Assembly (NCBI GenBank): GCA_023268805.1
Contig: JALRKT010000008.1
Coordinates: 1-34,816 of the forward strand
DNA from: Bacilli bacterium
Lineage (GTDB): Bacteria; Bacillota_I; Bacilli_A; RFN20; CAG-826
DNA length: 34,816 bases
Direction of reading: 5' to 3'
A program made the translations under genes and the position numbers. Shown in pieces: positions 9,042-17,166 of this stretch (positions are counted from its first letter, which is position 1; every line of letters starts with the position of its first letter). The notes below the pieces were generated by a model that was given only the letters and a program-made list of their open reading frames with translations, ran no database searches and was not told the DNA's origin.

Positions 9042-9920
9042 ATGCATGATTATGCCAAACTTTATCAAAACCAAGATTTCGCGACGTTAGTGGAAGTCAC
9101 CGCTTCGTTGCATGATTTAAACACGATTCGTTACCACTTGATCGGTTTATTGGGATTAGGGGCGCATGCCCGTGTTTTGGCGGTGATGACAAATACCTTA
9201 ACGTTACTTACACAATCCCTGCCGACCTTTTTAAAAATTCATCGAGAGATTGTCAAAAATGATCGCCATCTTGAGGGGCATGAACGGCTCATTAGCGCTT
9301 ATGAAGGATTACCTTATATTAATCAAGAATCCGAAGAACTGATTGCCGAAATTCGTCGGCTTTACTATCGCGGTAAAGAGGCAAAACCGTTTGATTATTT
9401 AGCCACCTTAGAAAAGGCGTTAAAAGAAAATAAGGAAGCCCTTTTATTAGATTTGATTCCCCAAATGAAACCGATTCATGCCTATCAATTGCGTGAATTA
9501 ATTAAAGAAACCTTACGCGGGGATGCCTCCCAACCTGTGAAAGGTTTTTTAATGCTCATGCTTATCGATTTTAAGTTTGATGAGGTCATCGCGTTAAAAA
9601 AAGGGACGCAGTTATTACAGTTTAATCCGATAGACGCCGTTAATCCCTTTGTGGATGGAACGGTAGAAAATGCGAAAGTAGAACTTAAAAAACGCATCAA
9701 AGATCCTTCGTTGTTACAGGTTGCTAGCTCCTTATTGAGCGCTTATGTTCTCCGCATGGTTCCCTATGAACTCGACTTCGAATACTACTTTTACACCGCG
9801 TTGATTCAAACCGCACAAGCGTATTTACAATTACCGATGAACGATGATGATTTTTCAGACTCAGAAAAAGGCATCATTGCGAAAAAAAGACATCATCTTG
9901 AAACCATTTTGAAGTTATAA
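9042..9920 (+). CDS. Helical repeat protein upstream of tig (YsoA/DUF3196-like)
   Basis: A 292-residue soluble, mostly alpha-helical protein with no catalytic motif, signal peptide or membrane segment. It is built from short amphipathic helices (YAKLYQNQDFATLVEVTASL, LEKALKENKEALLLDLI and similar), like a TPR-type or DUF3196 protein. In B. subtilis the TPR protein YsoA lies directly upstream of tig, so position supports a YsoA-like assignment; the family call is from memory and was not tested. ATG 9042 is preceded by AAAGGA. It follows the tRNA terminator closely and I see no strong promoter, so expression may rely on read-through or a weak site in the short gap. No function is proposed beyond a possible scaffold role. 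Confidence 0.7.
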   Translation: MHDYAKLYQNQDFATLVEVTASLHDLNTIRYHLIGLLGLGAHARVLAVMTNTLTLLTQSLPTFLKIHREIVKNDRHLEGHERLISAYEGLPYINQESEELIAEIRRLYYRGKEAKPFDYLATLEKALKENKEALLLDLIPQMKPIHAYQLRELIKETLRGDASQPVKGFLMLMLIDFKFDEVIALKKGTQLLQFNPIDAVNPFVDGTVENAKVELKKRIKDPSLLQVASSLLSAYVLRMVPYELDFEYYFYTALIQTAQAYLQLPMNDDDFSDSEKGIIAKKRHHLETILKL

Positions 9921-9924
9921 AAGA

Positions 9925-9952
9925 TTAACTTTTTTGGCGAACATTGTATAAT
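9925..9952 (+). promoter_or_regulatory. Promoter of tig
   Basis: TTAACT (9925-9930) and TATAAT (9947-9952) are separated by 16 bases, just after the stop of the preceding gene. The predicted start is near 9959. Confidence 0.65.
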
Positions 9953-9964
9953 TGAAAAGTTGAT

Positions 9965-9976
9965 GGCAAATTTGCC
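9965..9976. repeat. 12-bp perfect palindrome in the tig leader
   Basis: GGCAAATTTGCC is fully self-complementary and lies just downstream of the predicted tig transcription start and about 20 bases before the ATG. It could be an operator for a dimeric regulator. I do not recognise the regulator. Confidence 0.5.
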
Positions 9977-9997
9977 AAGAAATAAGAGGAACAATTT

Positions 9998-11272
9998 ATG
10001 AAACACACGGTTAAAAAACTTGAAAATTCACGCGTGGAAATCACGATGGTTTTTGATGCGGAAGAATGGAAAAAAGCACAAAAGAATGCCTTTAATAAAC
10101 TCGCAAAAGATATTAAAATTGACGGATTCCGTCCTGGTAAAGCGCCAGAAGCCATGCTCAAAGCACGTATTAACCCAAGCAAACTTTATGATACAGCCAT
10201 TAATGATGTGTTACCCAATGCCTATTCAACCGTGATTCGCGAAGAAAACTTGAATCCCTTATCCCGTCCTCAAGTGGATGTCAGTAAAGTATCTGACAAT
10301 GATTTAGAATTGAAAGCTACAGTGATTTTAGTCCCCGAAGTGACGTTAAAAAACTATAAAAACTTACCGGTGAAACGCGATGCGGTAACCGTAACTGATG
10401 AAGAAATTCAAAAAGACATGGACGATGCGATTAAAAATCACGCTGAACTTGTTCTCAAAGAAGGTGAAGCGGCCTTAGGTGACACGGTTGTCTTTGACTT
10501 TGAAGGGTTCGTCAATGATGTAGCGTTTGAAGGTGGGAAAGCGGAAAACTATTCCCTTGAATTAGGCAGTGGCCAATTTATTCCGGGTTTTGAAGATCAA
10601 ATGGTTGGTTTAAAAGCCGGCGATACCAAAGATTTACACGTCACGTTCCCAGAAAACTATAATGCCGAACTTGCTTCCAAACCAGCTGTTTTTAAAATTA
10701 AAGTTCATGAAGTGAAAGGCAAAAAACTTCCTGAAATGGATGAAAATCTTTTCAAAGATATGAACCTTAAAAATGTCAAAACCGTGGAACAATTCAAGGA
10801 ATACACCAAACAAAAATTAACCGCGAATAAGCAAAAACAAGGCGATGACAAATTTTATTCTGACTTACTCATGCACATTGCGAAAGAAGCGGACATTGAT
10901 CTTCCTCACGAAGCTATTCATGAACAAATGCATGCGATGGAAGAGGATTTAAACAATAAATTAAAACAACGCAATCAAACCAAAGAACAATACTTAAAAG
11001 CGTTAGGTCAAACCGAACAACAATTCCACGATACGCTCCACCAACAAGCGGAAGATATTTTACGCGCTTCCCTTGTTGCCAATAAGATTGCTGAATTAGA
11101 ATCCATCGAAGTCACTGAAGAACTCGTCGACTTTGAAATTGCTAAAATTGCGGAACAATACAAAATGGAATTTGAAAAAGTCAAAGACATTCTCAAACCG
11201 AACTTAGCGCGCTTCCGTTCCGATATTCGCGATCGCTACATCAAAGAATTCTTAATCAAGAACAATAGCTAA
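9998..11272 (+). CDS. tig: Trigger factor
   Basis: Ribosome-bound chaperone and peptidyl-prolyl isomerase that meets nascent chains at the exit tunnel. The 424-residue protein has the ribosome-binding domain with the signature GFRPGKAP (residues 43-50), the FKBP-type isomerase domain (about 150-240, with GDTVVFDFEGF and SGQFIPGFEDQMVG), and the helical C-terminal cradle (about 250-424). ATG 9998 follows AGAGGA at good spacing. It has its own promoter and a palindrome in its leader. clpX, which follows tig in B. subtilis, is absent; lon comes next. No terminator is visible after it. Confidence 0.97.
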   Translation: MKHTVKKLENSRVEITMVFDAEEWKKAQKNAFNKLAKDIKIDGFRPGKAPEAMLKARINPSKLYDTAINDVLPNAYSTVIREENLNPLSRPQVDVSKVSDNDLELKATVILVPEVTLKNYKNLPVKRDAVTVTDEEIQKDMDDAIKNHAELVLKEGEAALGDTVVFDFEGFVNDVAFEGGKAENYSLELGSGQFIPGFEDQMVGLKAGDTKDLHVTFPENYNAELASKPAVFKIKVHEVKGKKLPEMDENLFKDMNLKNVKTVEQFKEYTKQKLTANKQKQGDDKFYSDLLMHIAKEADIDLPHEAIHEQMHAMEEDLNNKLKQRNQTKEQYLKALGQTEQQFHDTLHQQAEDILRASLVANKIAELESIEVTEELVDFEIAKIAEQYKMEFEKVKDILKPNLARFRSDIRDRYIKEFLIKNNS

Positions 11273-11302
11273 GCAAGGATTTTTTCTTCCTCCCTTTCCG
11301 AT

Positions 11303-11329
11303 TTAGCACTTATTCCTTGCAAGTGCTAA
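11303..11329 (+). promoter_or_regulatory. CIRCE operator 1 (HrcA site) upstream of lon
   Basis: TTAGCACTT, nine bases, AAGTGCTAA: a perfect 9-9-9 inverted repeat matching the CIRCE consensus (TTAGCACTC-N9-GAGTGCTAA) except at the innermost base pair. It covers the lon -35 region. CIRCE is the binding site of the heat-shock repressor HrcA, so lon is expected to be released on protein-folding stress. Confidence 0.9.
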
Positions 11330-11344
11330 AGTGTTTGCTATAAT
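11317..11344 (+). promoter_or_regulatory. Promoter of lon
   Basis: TTGCAA (11317-11322), a 16-base spacer, then the extended -10 TGcTATAAT (11336-11344). The -35 lies inside CIRCE 1, and the predicted start near 11351 lies inside CIRCE 2, so either operator would block initiation. Confidence 0.8.
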
Positions 11345-11348
11345 GTTT

Positions 11349-11375
11349 TTAGCACTCATCATAGAGAATTGCTAA
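11349..11375 (+). promoter_or_regulatory. CIRCE-like operator 2, imperfect
   Basis: The left arm TTAGCACTC is the exact CIRCE consensus. Nine bases later the right arm AATTGCTAA matches 7 of 9 positions of GAGTGCTAA. It overlaps the predicted transcription start of lon and lies 19 bases from the first operator. A weaker second HrcA site is likely but not certain. Confidence 0.65.
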
Positions 11376-11389
11376 AAGAGGGGAAATGT

Positions 11390-13717
11390 ATGAAAAAAGA
11401 AACGTATCACTTGCCATTACTCATTACTCGGGGCATGGTCTTGTTCCCGAACCAAATACAATCGATCGAAGCGGGTCGTCCGTTTTCGGTGGGCGCCATT
11501 GATGTCGCCAAAATGGATGGCAATGACTTAATTTTAGTCGTCTCGCAAAAATCACCCGAAATTGATGATCCCAATGAAGACGAAATGTTCAAAGTCGGTA
11601 CCATTTGCCGCATGTCGAACATTACGGCATTAAAACGTTACACACGTTTACGTGTATTGCCCCTTGCCCGTGTCGTCATTACAAAATTAGAAAAAACGGA
11701 TACCACCTGGATGGCGGAAGCTGAAAAAGTCGAAGATCTTGCCGGTGATCATAAAACTGAAGTGGCGCTCGTTCGCAATATCATTTCCAGTTTGGAAGGC
11801 ATGCAGTCGATCACGAATCGTCTTCCCCGCGATGTGATTTCGCAGTTATCCAAAGGCGTTTCCGCAAATGATATTACTGATTTACTCGGTAATTTACTCC
11901 CCATGCCAGTGGAACAAAAACAAAAACTCTTAGAAACCTTAGACATTAACGAACGATTAAAGTTAGTGTTAGATGCGGTCAATGAAGAAAAAGAAATTGC
12001 CGATATCGATAAACATTTACAAGATGAAGTCCGTAAATCCGCGGAGAAAAATCAACGGGAATATTTTTTACGCGAAAAATTAAAGGCGATTAAAGCCGAA
12101 TTGGGTGAAAATCCTGATTCCACGGATTCCGAAGAATCCTTATTAAAACGTCTTGAAGATGGTCAATATCCCGATCATGTTAAAACCAAGGTACGCGCGG
12201 AATTAAAACGTGCAGAAATGATGCCTTCAAGTAGTTTAGAATCCTCTTTAATCAAATCCTATGTCGAATTAATGCTCGATTTACCGTGGTGGCAACGGAC
12301 CTCGGATAATGATGATCTCACGAATGTTCAAACGATTCTTGATGAAGATCATTATGGTCTTGATAAAGTCAAAAAGCGCATTATTGAATATCTTGCGGTG
12401 AAGAAAATGACGGGAAGTTTAAAAGCACCGATTCTTTGCTTCTACGGGCCACCCGGGGTTGGGAAAACATCGTTAGCGCGCTCCATTGCTCGTGCCCTTG
12501 GTCGTAAATTCTTTAAAGCCTCACTTGGGGGAATTTCCGATGAAGCTGAAATTCGCGGTCACCGTCGCACGTATGTGGGCTCGATGCCGGGTCGTATTTT
12601 AAATGGGATCAAGAAAACGGGGGTCGTCAATCCGGTCTTCCTGCTTGATGAAGTGGATAAACTCGCATCTTCCTATAAAGGGGATCCTGCCAGTGCGTTA
12701 CTAGAAGTCTTAGACCCGGAACAAAACTTTGCCTTCAACGATAATTATCTTGAAGAACCGTATGACTTAAGTAATGTCATGTTTATTGCGACTGCTAACT
12801 ATTTAGAAGACATCCCAGGACCCTTACGTGACCGCCTCGAACTGATCGAAGTCAATTCGTACACCGAAGTGGAAAAAATTGAAATTGCCAATCGTCACCT
12901 CATTGCCAAACAACTCTTGGCGAATGGGTTAACCCCCGATCAACTGAGTTTTAATCGGGAATCATTAGGCTATATCATCGAATTTTATACGCGAGAGGCA
13001 GGGGTTCGTGAACTTGAACGCAAAATTGCCTCGATTTGCCGAAAAGCCGTCGTTGAACTGCTTCAAGATCCCAAAATTACCTCCATTAAAGTGACCCCCA
13101 AAGAAGTTCGTAAATATTTAGGGGTGGAAATCTTTGATAACTCGAAAAAAGAAAAATCCAACCAAATCGGGGTTGTAACAGGGTTAGCCTACACGCCGTA
13201 TGGTGGCGACATCTTACCAATTGAAGTCAATCACTTCCCTGGATCGGGTCGCCTCGTGTTAACGGGTAAACTCGGTGAAGTCATGAAAGAATCAGCACAA
13301 ATCGCCTTAGATTACATTCAAGCGAACGCCGATAAATACGGTATCGAATCGAAAATGTTTAAAGAACGCGATATTCACGTTCACGTGCCTGAAGGCGCTG
13401 TACCCAAAGATGGTCCGTCTGCTGGGGTCACGATGACGGTGGCGATGATCTCCGCCTTAACCGGACGTCATGCATCGAGTGAGGTGGCGATGACCGGAGA
13501 AGTCACCTTACGGGGGAACGTCCTTGCCATTGGGGGGTTACGTGAAAAAACCATTGCCGCCTTACGTAGTGGCATTAAAACCGTCCTTATTCCCGATGAA
13601 AACCGTAAAAATGTCGATGATTTAGCGAAAGAAGTCAAAGAAAACTTAAAAATCATTTACATTAAATCAGTGGATGAAGCGATTACGTCCACGCTAGTCG
13701 CTCCAGTGAAAGCGTGA
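11390..13717 (+). CDS. lon: ATP-dependent protease Lon (LonA type)
   Basis: Cytosolic AAA+ serine protease that degrades damaged and regulatory proteins. The 775-residue LonA has the N-terminal substrate-binding domain with coiled coil (about 1-300, ending YFLREKLKAIKAELGE), the ATPase with Walker A GPPGVGKTS (~353-361) and Walker B VFLLDEVDKL, and the protease domain with catalytic Ser in KDGPSAGV (~676) and Lys in LREKTIAAL (~719). ATG 11390 is preceded by GAGGGG; an upstream in-frame ATG at 11369 lies inside CIRCE 2 and is rejected. Two HrcA-type operators flank the promoter. The TGA stop overlaps the engB GTG by four bases, so the essential GTPase shares the heat-shock promoter. In B. subtilis lonA and ysxC are also adjacent. 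Confidence 0.97.
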   Translation: MKKETYHLPLLITRGMVLFPNQIQSIEAGRPFSVGAIDVAKMDGNDLILVVSQKSPEIDDPNEDEMFKVGTICRMSNITALKRYTRLRVLPLARVVITKLEKTDTTWMAEAEKVEDLAGDHKTEVALVRNIISSLEGMQSITNRLPRDVISQLSKGVSANDITDLLGNLLPMPVEQKQKLLETLDINERLKLVLDAVNEEKEIADIDKHLQDEVRKSAEKNQREYFLREKLKAIKAELGENPDSTDSEESLLKRLEDGQYPDHVKTKVRAELKRAEMMPSSSLESSLIKSYVELMLDLPWWQRTSDNDDLTNVQTILDEDHYGLDKVKKRIIEYLAVKKMTGSLKAPILCFYGPPGVGKTSLARSIARALGRKFFKASLGGISDEAEIRGHRRTYVGSMPGRILNGIKKTGVVNPVFLLDEVDKLASSYKGDPASALLEVLDPEQNFAFNDNYLEEPYDLSNVMFIATANYLEDIPGPLRDRLELIEVNSYTEVEKIEIANRHLIAKQLLANGLTPDQLSFNRESLGYIIEFYTREAGVRELERKIASICRKAVVELLQDPKITSIKVTPKEVRKYLGVEIFDNSKKEKSNQIGVVTGLAYTPYGGDILPIEVNHFPGSGRLVLTGKLGEVMKESAQIALDYIQANADKYGIESKMFKERDIHVHVPEGAVPKDGPSAGVTMTVAMISALTGRHASSEVAMTGEVTLRGNVLAIGGLREKTIAALRSGIKTVLIPDENRKNVDDLAKEVKENLKIIYIKSVDEAITSTLVAPVKA

Positions 13718-14313
13718 TTCAATTTCAAAACACAACCTTTGTCAAGACGGTCGTTGAGGTATCCCAACGTCCGTCTTTTCCTTTACCAGAAGTCATATTT
13801 ATTGGACGTTCCAACGTCGGAAAAAGTAGTTTGATTAACGCCTTAACCCAAACCAAAAATCTTGCAAAAGTCTCAACGAAACCAGGAAAAACGCGATATC
13901 TTAATTACTTTAATGTGGATAATACGTTTTATTTAGTGGATGCCCCAGGATTTGGGTTTACCTTAAAAGGGAAACAAGAACTCGCACAGTTTGCGGTGAT
14001 GATGGAAGGCTACTTTCAAATTGCGAAACCTTCCTTAGGTCTATATTTAATTGATGGACGTCGGGGATTAAAAGAAGAAGACATTGGCTTTATTCACACG
14101 TTGAATCAATCGATGAATATATTAGTCGTTTTTACCAAAATGGATAAGCTCAATCAATCGGAAAAAGCTACCTTATTAAAACATATAAAGGCGATTGGAC
14201 TTTCGGAGAAACAAGCCGTTTTTACATCCATTGATCATGCCAAATCGATTCAAATATTACGGCATACGTTGCAAGATTTCTTATCGTTGAAATCATCCCC
14301 AAACTCGGTATAA
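13714..14313 (+). CDS. engB: Ribosome-biogenesis GTPase EngB (YsxC/YihA)
   Basis: TRAFAC-class GTPase needed for late assembly of the 50S subunit. The 199-residue protein is essentially one G domain: G1 GRSNVGKSSL (31-40), the G2 region KPGKTRYLNYF, G3 DAPGFG, G4 TKMDK. It begins at GTG 13714 inside the lon stop codon (GTGA) with no ribosome binding site of its own, so translation probably depends on lon. The last codons overlap the promoter that drives the valS T-box transcript. Confidence 0.95.
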   Translation: MIQFQNTTFVKTVVEVSQRPSFPLPEVIFIGRSNVGKSSLINALTQTKNLAKVSTKPGKTRYLNYFNVDNTFYLVDAPGFGFTLKGKQELAQFAVMMEGYFQIAKPSLGLYLIDGRRGLKEEDIGFIHTLNQSMNILVVFTKMDKLNQSEKATLLKHIKAIGLSEKQAVFTSIDHAKSIQILRHTLQDFLSLKSSPNSV

Positions 14314-14314
14314 T
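14287..14314 (+). promoter_or_regulatory. Promoter of the valS T-box transcript
   Basis: TTGAAA (14287-14292) and TATAAT (14309-14314) with a 16-base spacer. The -10 overlaps the engB stop codon. The predicted start near 14321 coincides with the 5' end of T-box Stem I. Confidence 0.8.
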
Positions 14315-14320
14315 AAAGAA

Positions 14321-14519
14321 GATAAAAGGAGTAAATCCATCCGATTTTATCAAAGAAAGCCTGGGTTGATGCAAGCAGGTTAAAATCGCGGATTGAAGTC
14401 GTTTATCGTCGTTTCCTTCGGGCGTCTACTCAACGTTATCGAGTCTCAAGTGAATACCGGCAACGGTATTAATTAAGGTGGTACCACGCTGCGGCGTCCT
14501 TATCGAAGGACGTTTTTTT
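14321..14519 (+). ncRNA. Valine T-box riboswitch (specifier GUC)
   Basis: A cis-acting leader that senses uncharged tRNA-Val and controls valS by antitermination. The Stem I base is GATAAA (14321-14326) with TTTATC (14402-14407). The specifier loop has the S-turn strands AGTA and GAA followed by GTC (14398-14400), a valine codon. Above it AATCC/GGATT and CCGATTTTA/TAAAATCGcGG continue the stem, with the distal part AGAAAGCCTGGGTTGATG. The linker hairpin carries CGTTATCG, Stem III is ATACCG/CGGTAT, and the T-box AAGGTGGTACCACG is at 14475-14488. The terminator CGTCCTT/AAGGACG plus a T run (14495-14519) competes with the antiterminator. All hallmark elements were found by eye. Confidence 0.96.
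14495..14519 (+). terminator. T-box conditional terminator
   Basis: CGTCCTT pairs with AAGGACG around ATCG, followed by seven T. The 5' arm CCTT is also needed to pair with the T-box AAGG in the antiterminator form, giving the two-state switch. Confidence 0.9.
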
Positions 14520-14536
14520 ATTTTAAGGAGAAACCC

Positions 14537-17122
14537 ATGGAAAGTTTAGCAAAACGTTATGACCCCAAACTCGTCGAAGAAGGCAAATATGAATTTTGGT
14601 TGAAAGAAAAATTATTTCAACTGGATCCATCCCGTCCAGAAAAATATACGATTGTCATCCCCCCACCCAATGTCACTGGAAAACTCCATTTAGGTCACGC
14701 TTGGGATAACACGTTACAAGACATTTTAATTCGATATCATCATAGCCTTGGCAAAGATACGTTATATCTTCCCGGGATGGACCATGCCGGCATTGCCACG
14801 CAAGCAGTCGTAGAGGCTAAATTACGGGGGCAAGGCATTTCTCGTTACGATTTAGGTCGAGAAAAATTCTTAGAAAAAATGTGGGAATGGAAAGATGAAT
14901 ACGCCAAAAATATTCGTCGTCAGTGGGGCAAACTTGGGCTTGCGCTCAATCCCGATTTAGAACGATTTACCTTGGATGAAGGATTATCGCATGCCGTCAA
15001 AGAAGTATTTATTAAGTTATATCGCGAAGGATTAATTTATCAAGGTGAACGGATTATTAACTGGGATCCTGATCAACAAACCGCACTTTCCAATATTGAA
15101 GTTATTCATAAAGACATTGAAGGTCATTTTTATTATTTTGATTATGTTCTTGAGGATGGAACGACCCATTTATCGGTTGCGACCACCCGCCCGGAAACGA
15201 TGTTTGGTGATGTTTGTCTGGTCGTCAATCCCAAGGATGAACGTTATCATTCGTTGATTGGTCGCTACGCAATCAATCCTGCCAACCATGAAAAATTACC
15301 GATTATTGCCGATGATTATGTCGATGTTGCCTTTGGAACAGGGGTGATGAAATGTACCCCCGCGCATGATGCCAATGACTTTGCCATCAGTGAACGCCAT
15401 CAGCTTGAACGCCCCTTGTGTATGAATAAAAATGGCACGATGAATGAACGAGCGGGATCCTTTGCCGGACTCGATCGGTTTGAATGCCGTCGTCAACTGG
15501 TTGAACGCATTCGTAAGGAAGGTAATCTCATTAAAATTGAATCCATCGTCCATGCGGTCGGTCATTCCGAACGAAGTGATGCGATTGTTGAACCATATTT
15601 ATCCAAACAATGGTTTGTCAAAATGAAACCTCTTGCCCAACATGTCCTTGACTTACAAGCCTCTGATCAAAAAATACGTTTCTTCCCGGACCGCTTTGAA
15701 GCAACCTTGCAGCAATGGATGGAAAAAGTGGAAGATTGGTGTATTTCTCGCCAATTATGGTGGGGTCATCAAATCCCTGCTTGGTATCATCGACAAACGG
15801 GCGAAGTTTATGTGGGTGTTGAAGCCCCTAAAAATAGTGAGGATTATATCCAGGATTCCGATGTCCTTGATACTTGGTTTTCTTCCGCTTTATGGCCATT
15901 TTCTACCCTTGGTTGGCCCGATCAAACACATTTATTAAAAGCCTATTTTCCCACCTCAACCATGGTGACTGGGTATGACATTATTTTCTTTTGGGTCGCA
16001 CGAATGGCGTTTCAATCCTTGCATTTTTTAGGACAAAAACCGTTTGAAGATGTTTTGATTCATGGGATTATTCGGGACGCACAAGGACGAAAAATGTCGA
16101 AATCTCTTGGCAATGGCGTGGACCCAATTCAAGTCATTGATCAATTTGGGACGGATGCGTTACGTATTTACCTTGCCTCCAACTCTAGTCCCGGTCAAGA
16201 TACGCGTTACATTGAAGAAAAAGTAGAAGCGCAAGCGAACTACTTAAACAAAATTTGGAATTCTGCGCGTTTTATCCTCAGTTATTTACCTGAAGATTTT
16301 AAACCAGTGAATTTAGAAAAGGCGGCTTTAAATGACTTAGATATCGGCTTATTAACACGATTGAATCAATTGATTGGCAATGTGAAATTAAATTTAGATA
16401 AATATGAAATCGGGTTTGCCTCGAAATTGATGTATGACTTTGTTTATGATGAATTTTGTTCGTGGTATTTAGAATTTTCAAAAGTCCACTTACAATCCGA
16501 CACGGATTCACATCGTCTAGTCACGTTATCGGTTCTCTTTGAAGGTTTAAAAGCGATTTTGATCATGCTTCATCCTTTTGCTCCGTTTATTACCGAAGAA
16601 ATTTACAGTCGCTTGCCGGGTCATCAAACGTCGATATTCCTTGAACGTTTTCCCCAGGTTTTATCGCTTTCAAACGATCGCGGAATCTATGGCTTTATTC
16701 AAACGGTCATTCAAGATGTTCGTGCCTATAAAGTTCGTCATCAATTAGCACCGAATGCATCGTTGCAATTAGCGATCGATGTGACGCAACTTGACGTGCA
16801 ACCTTACGCTGCGTTGATCCAACGGATGACATTTTCTGAAGTTTCCTTTAAAGTGGTAGCCCCTTCAGTTCACGTAGAACGGTTTGTCTATCCAATGGGA
16901 AGTTTGGTCATCGAACAAAAAGTCGACTTAGTGGCGATGAAACAAACCTTGTTAAGTCAACAAGCGTTTGAAAAAGCGGAAATTGAACGCGCGGATAAAA
17001 TGCTTGCCAACCCAAACTTTTTAGCGAAAGCTCCTGAAGCGAAAGTCCAAGAAGAAAAAGATAAGCGCGCCCTTCATTTACAAAAACTTGCAATTATTGA
17101 AGAAAAATTAAAACAGTTGTAA
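14537..17122 (+). CDS. valS: Valine--tRNA ligase
   Basis: Class I synthetase that charges tRNA-Val and edits threonine. The 861-residue protein has the HIGH motif as HLGH (51-54) after IPPPNVTGKL, the CP1 editing domain with TTRPETMFGD, DWCISRQLWWGHQIP, the KMSKS motif as RKMSKSLGNG (~518), the anticodon-binding domain, and the C-terminal coiled-coil arm (~800-861) diagnostic of ValRS. ATG 14537 follows AAGGAG. Expression should depend on the valine T-box just upstream, in agreement with the GUC specifier. No terminator is visible after it, so the small ORF and radC downstream may be on the same T-box-controlled transcript. Confidence 0.98.
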   Translation: MESLAKRYDPKLVEEGKYEFWLKEKLFQLDPSRPEKYTIVIPPPNVTGKLHLGHAWDNTLQDILIRYHHSLGKDTLYLPGMDHAGIATQAVVEAKLRGQGISRYDLGREKFLEKMWEWKDEYAKNIRRQWGKLGLALNPDLERFTLDEGLSHAVKEVFIKLYREGLIYQGERIINWDPDQQTALSNIEVIHKDIEGHFYYFDYVLEDGTTHLSVATTRPETMFGDVCLVVNPKDERYHSLIGRYAINPANHEKLPIIADDYVDVAFGTGVMKCTPAHDANDFAISERHQLERPLCMNKNGTMNERAGSFAGLDRFECRRQLVERIRKEGNLIKIESIVHAVGHSERSDAIVEPYLSKQWFVKMKPLAQHVLDLQASDQKIRFFPDRFEATLQQWMEKVEDWCISRQLWWGHQIPAWYHRQTGEVYVGVEAPKNSEDYIQDSDVLDTWFSSALWPFSTLGWPDQTHLLKAYFPTSTMVTGYDIIFFWVARMAFQSLHFLGQKPFEDVLIHGIIRDAQGRKMSKSLGNGVDPIQVIDQFGTDALRIYLASNSSPGQDTRYIEEKVEAQANYLNKIWNSARFILSYLPEDFKPVNLEKAALNDLDIGLLTRLNQLIGNVKLNLDKYEIGFASKLMYDFVYDEFCSWYLEFSKVHLQSDTDSHRLVTLSVLFEGLKAILIMLHPFAPFITEEIYSRLPGHQTSIFLERFPQVLSLSNDRGIYGFIQTVIQDVRAYKVRHQLAPNASLQLAIDVTQLDVQPYAALIQRMTFSEVSFKVVAPSVHVERFVYPMGSLVIEQKVDLVAMKQTLLSQQAFEKAEIERADKMLANPNFLAKAPEAKVQEEKDKRALHLQKLAIIEEKLKQL

Positions 17123-17134
17123 TTTTGGGCGTTC

Positions 17135-17160
17135 TTCCTCCTATTTCTCCTTAGGAGGAA
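17135..17160 (+). promoter_or_regulatory. Hairpin occluding the ribosome binding site of the small ORF
   Basis: TTCCTCCTA (17135-17143) is perfectly complementary to TAGGAGGAA (17152-17160), with the eight-base loop TTTCTCCT. The 3' arm contains AGGAGG, the ribosome binding site of the ORF at 17167. The 5' arm therefore acts as a built-in anti-ribosome-binding strand, and the loop carries a second CTCCT. No T run follows, so it is not an ordinary terminator. Translational control is an inference. Confidence 0.7.
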
Positions 17161-17166
17161 ACATCT

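Noticed and set aside
11273-11320. GCAAGGA/TCCTTGC inverted repeat as a tig terminator
   Set aside because: Only 7 bp with a 34-base loop and no T run after it; the right arm belongs to the CIRCE region.
15633-15938. 101-codon + strand frame inside valS
   Set aside because: Out of frame with an unambiguous ValRS; no independent start signals.
17135-17160. valS terminator
   Set aside because: The stem is good but is followed by AAACATCTATGG with no T run, and the 3' arm is a perfect ribosome binding site at the right distance from an ORF.
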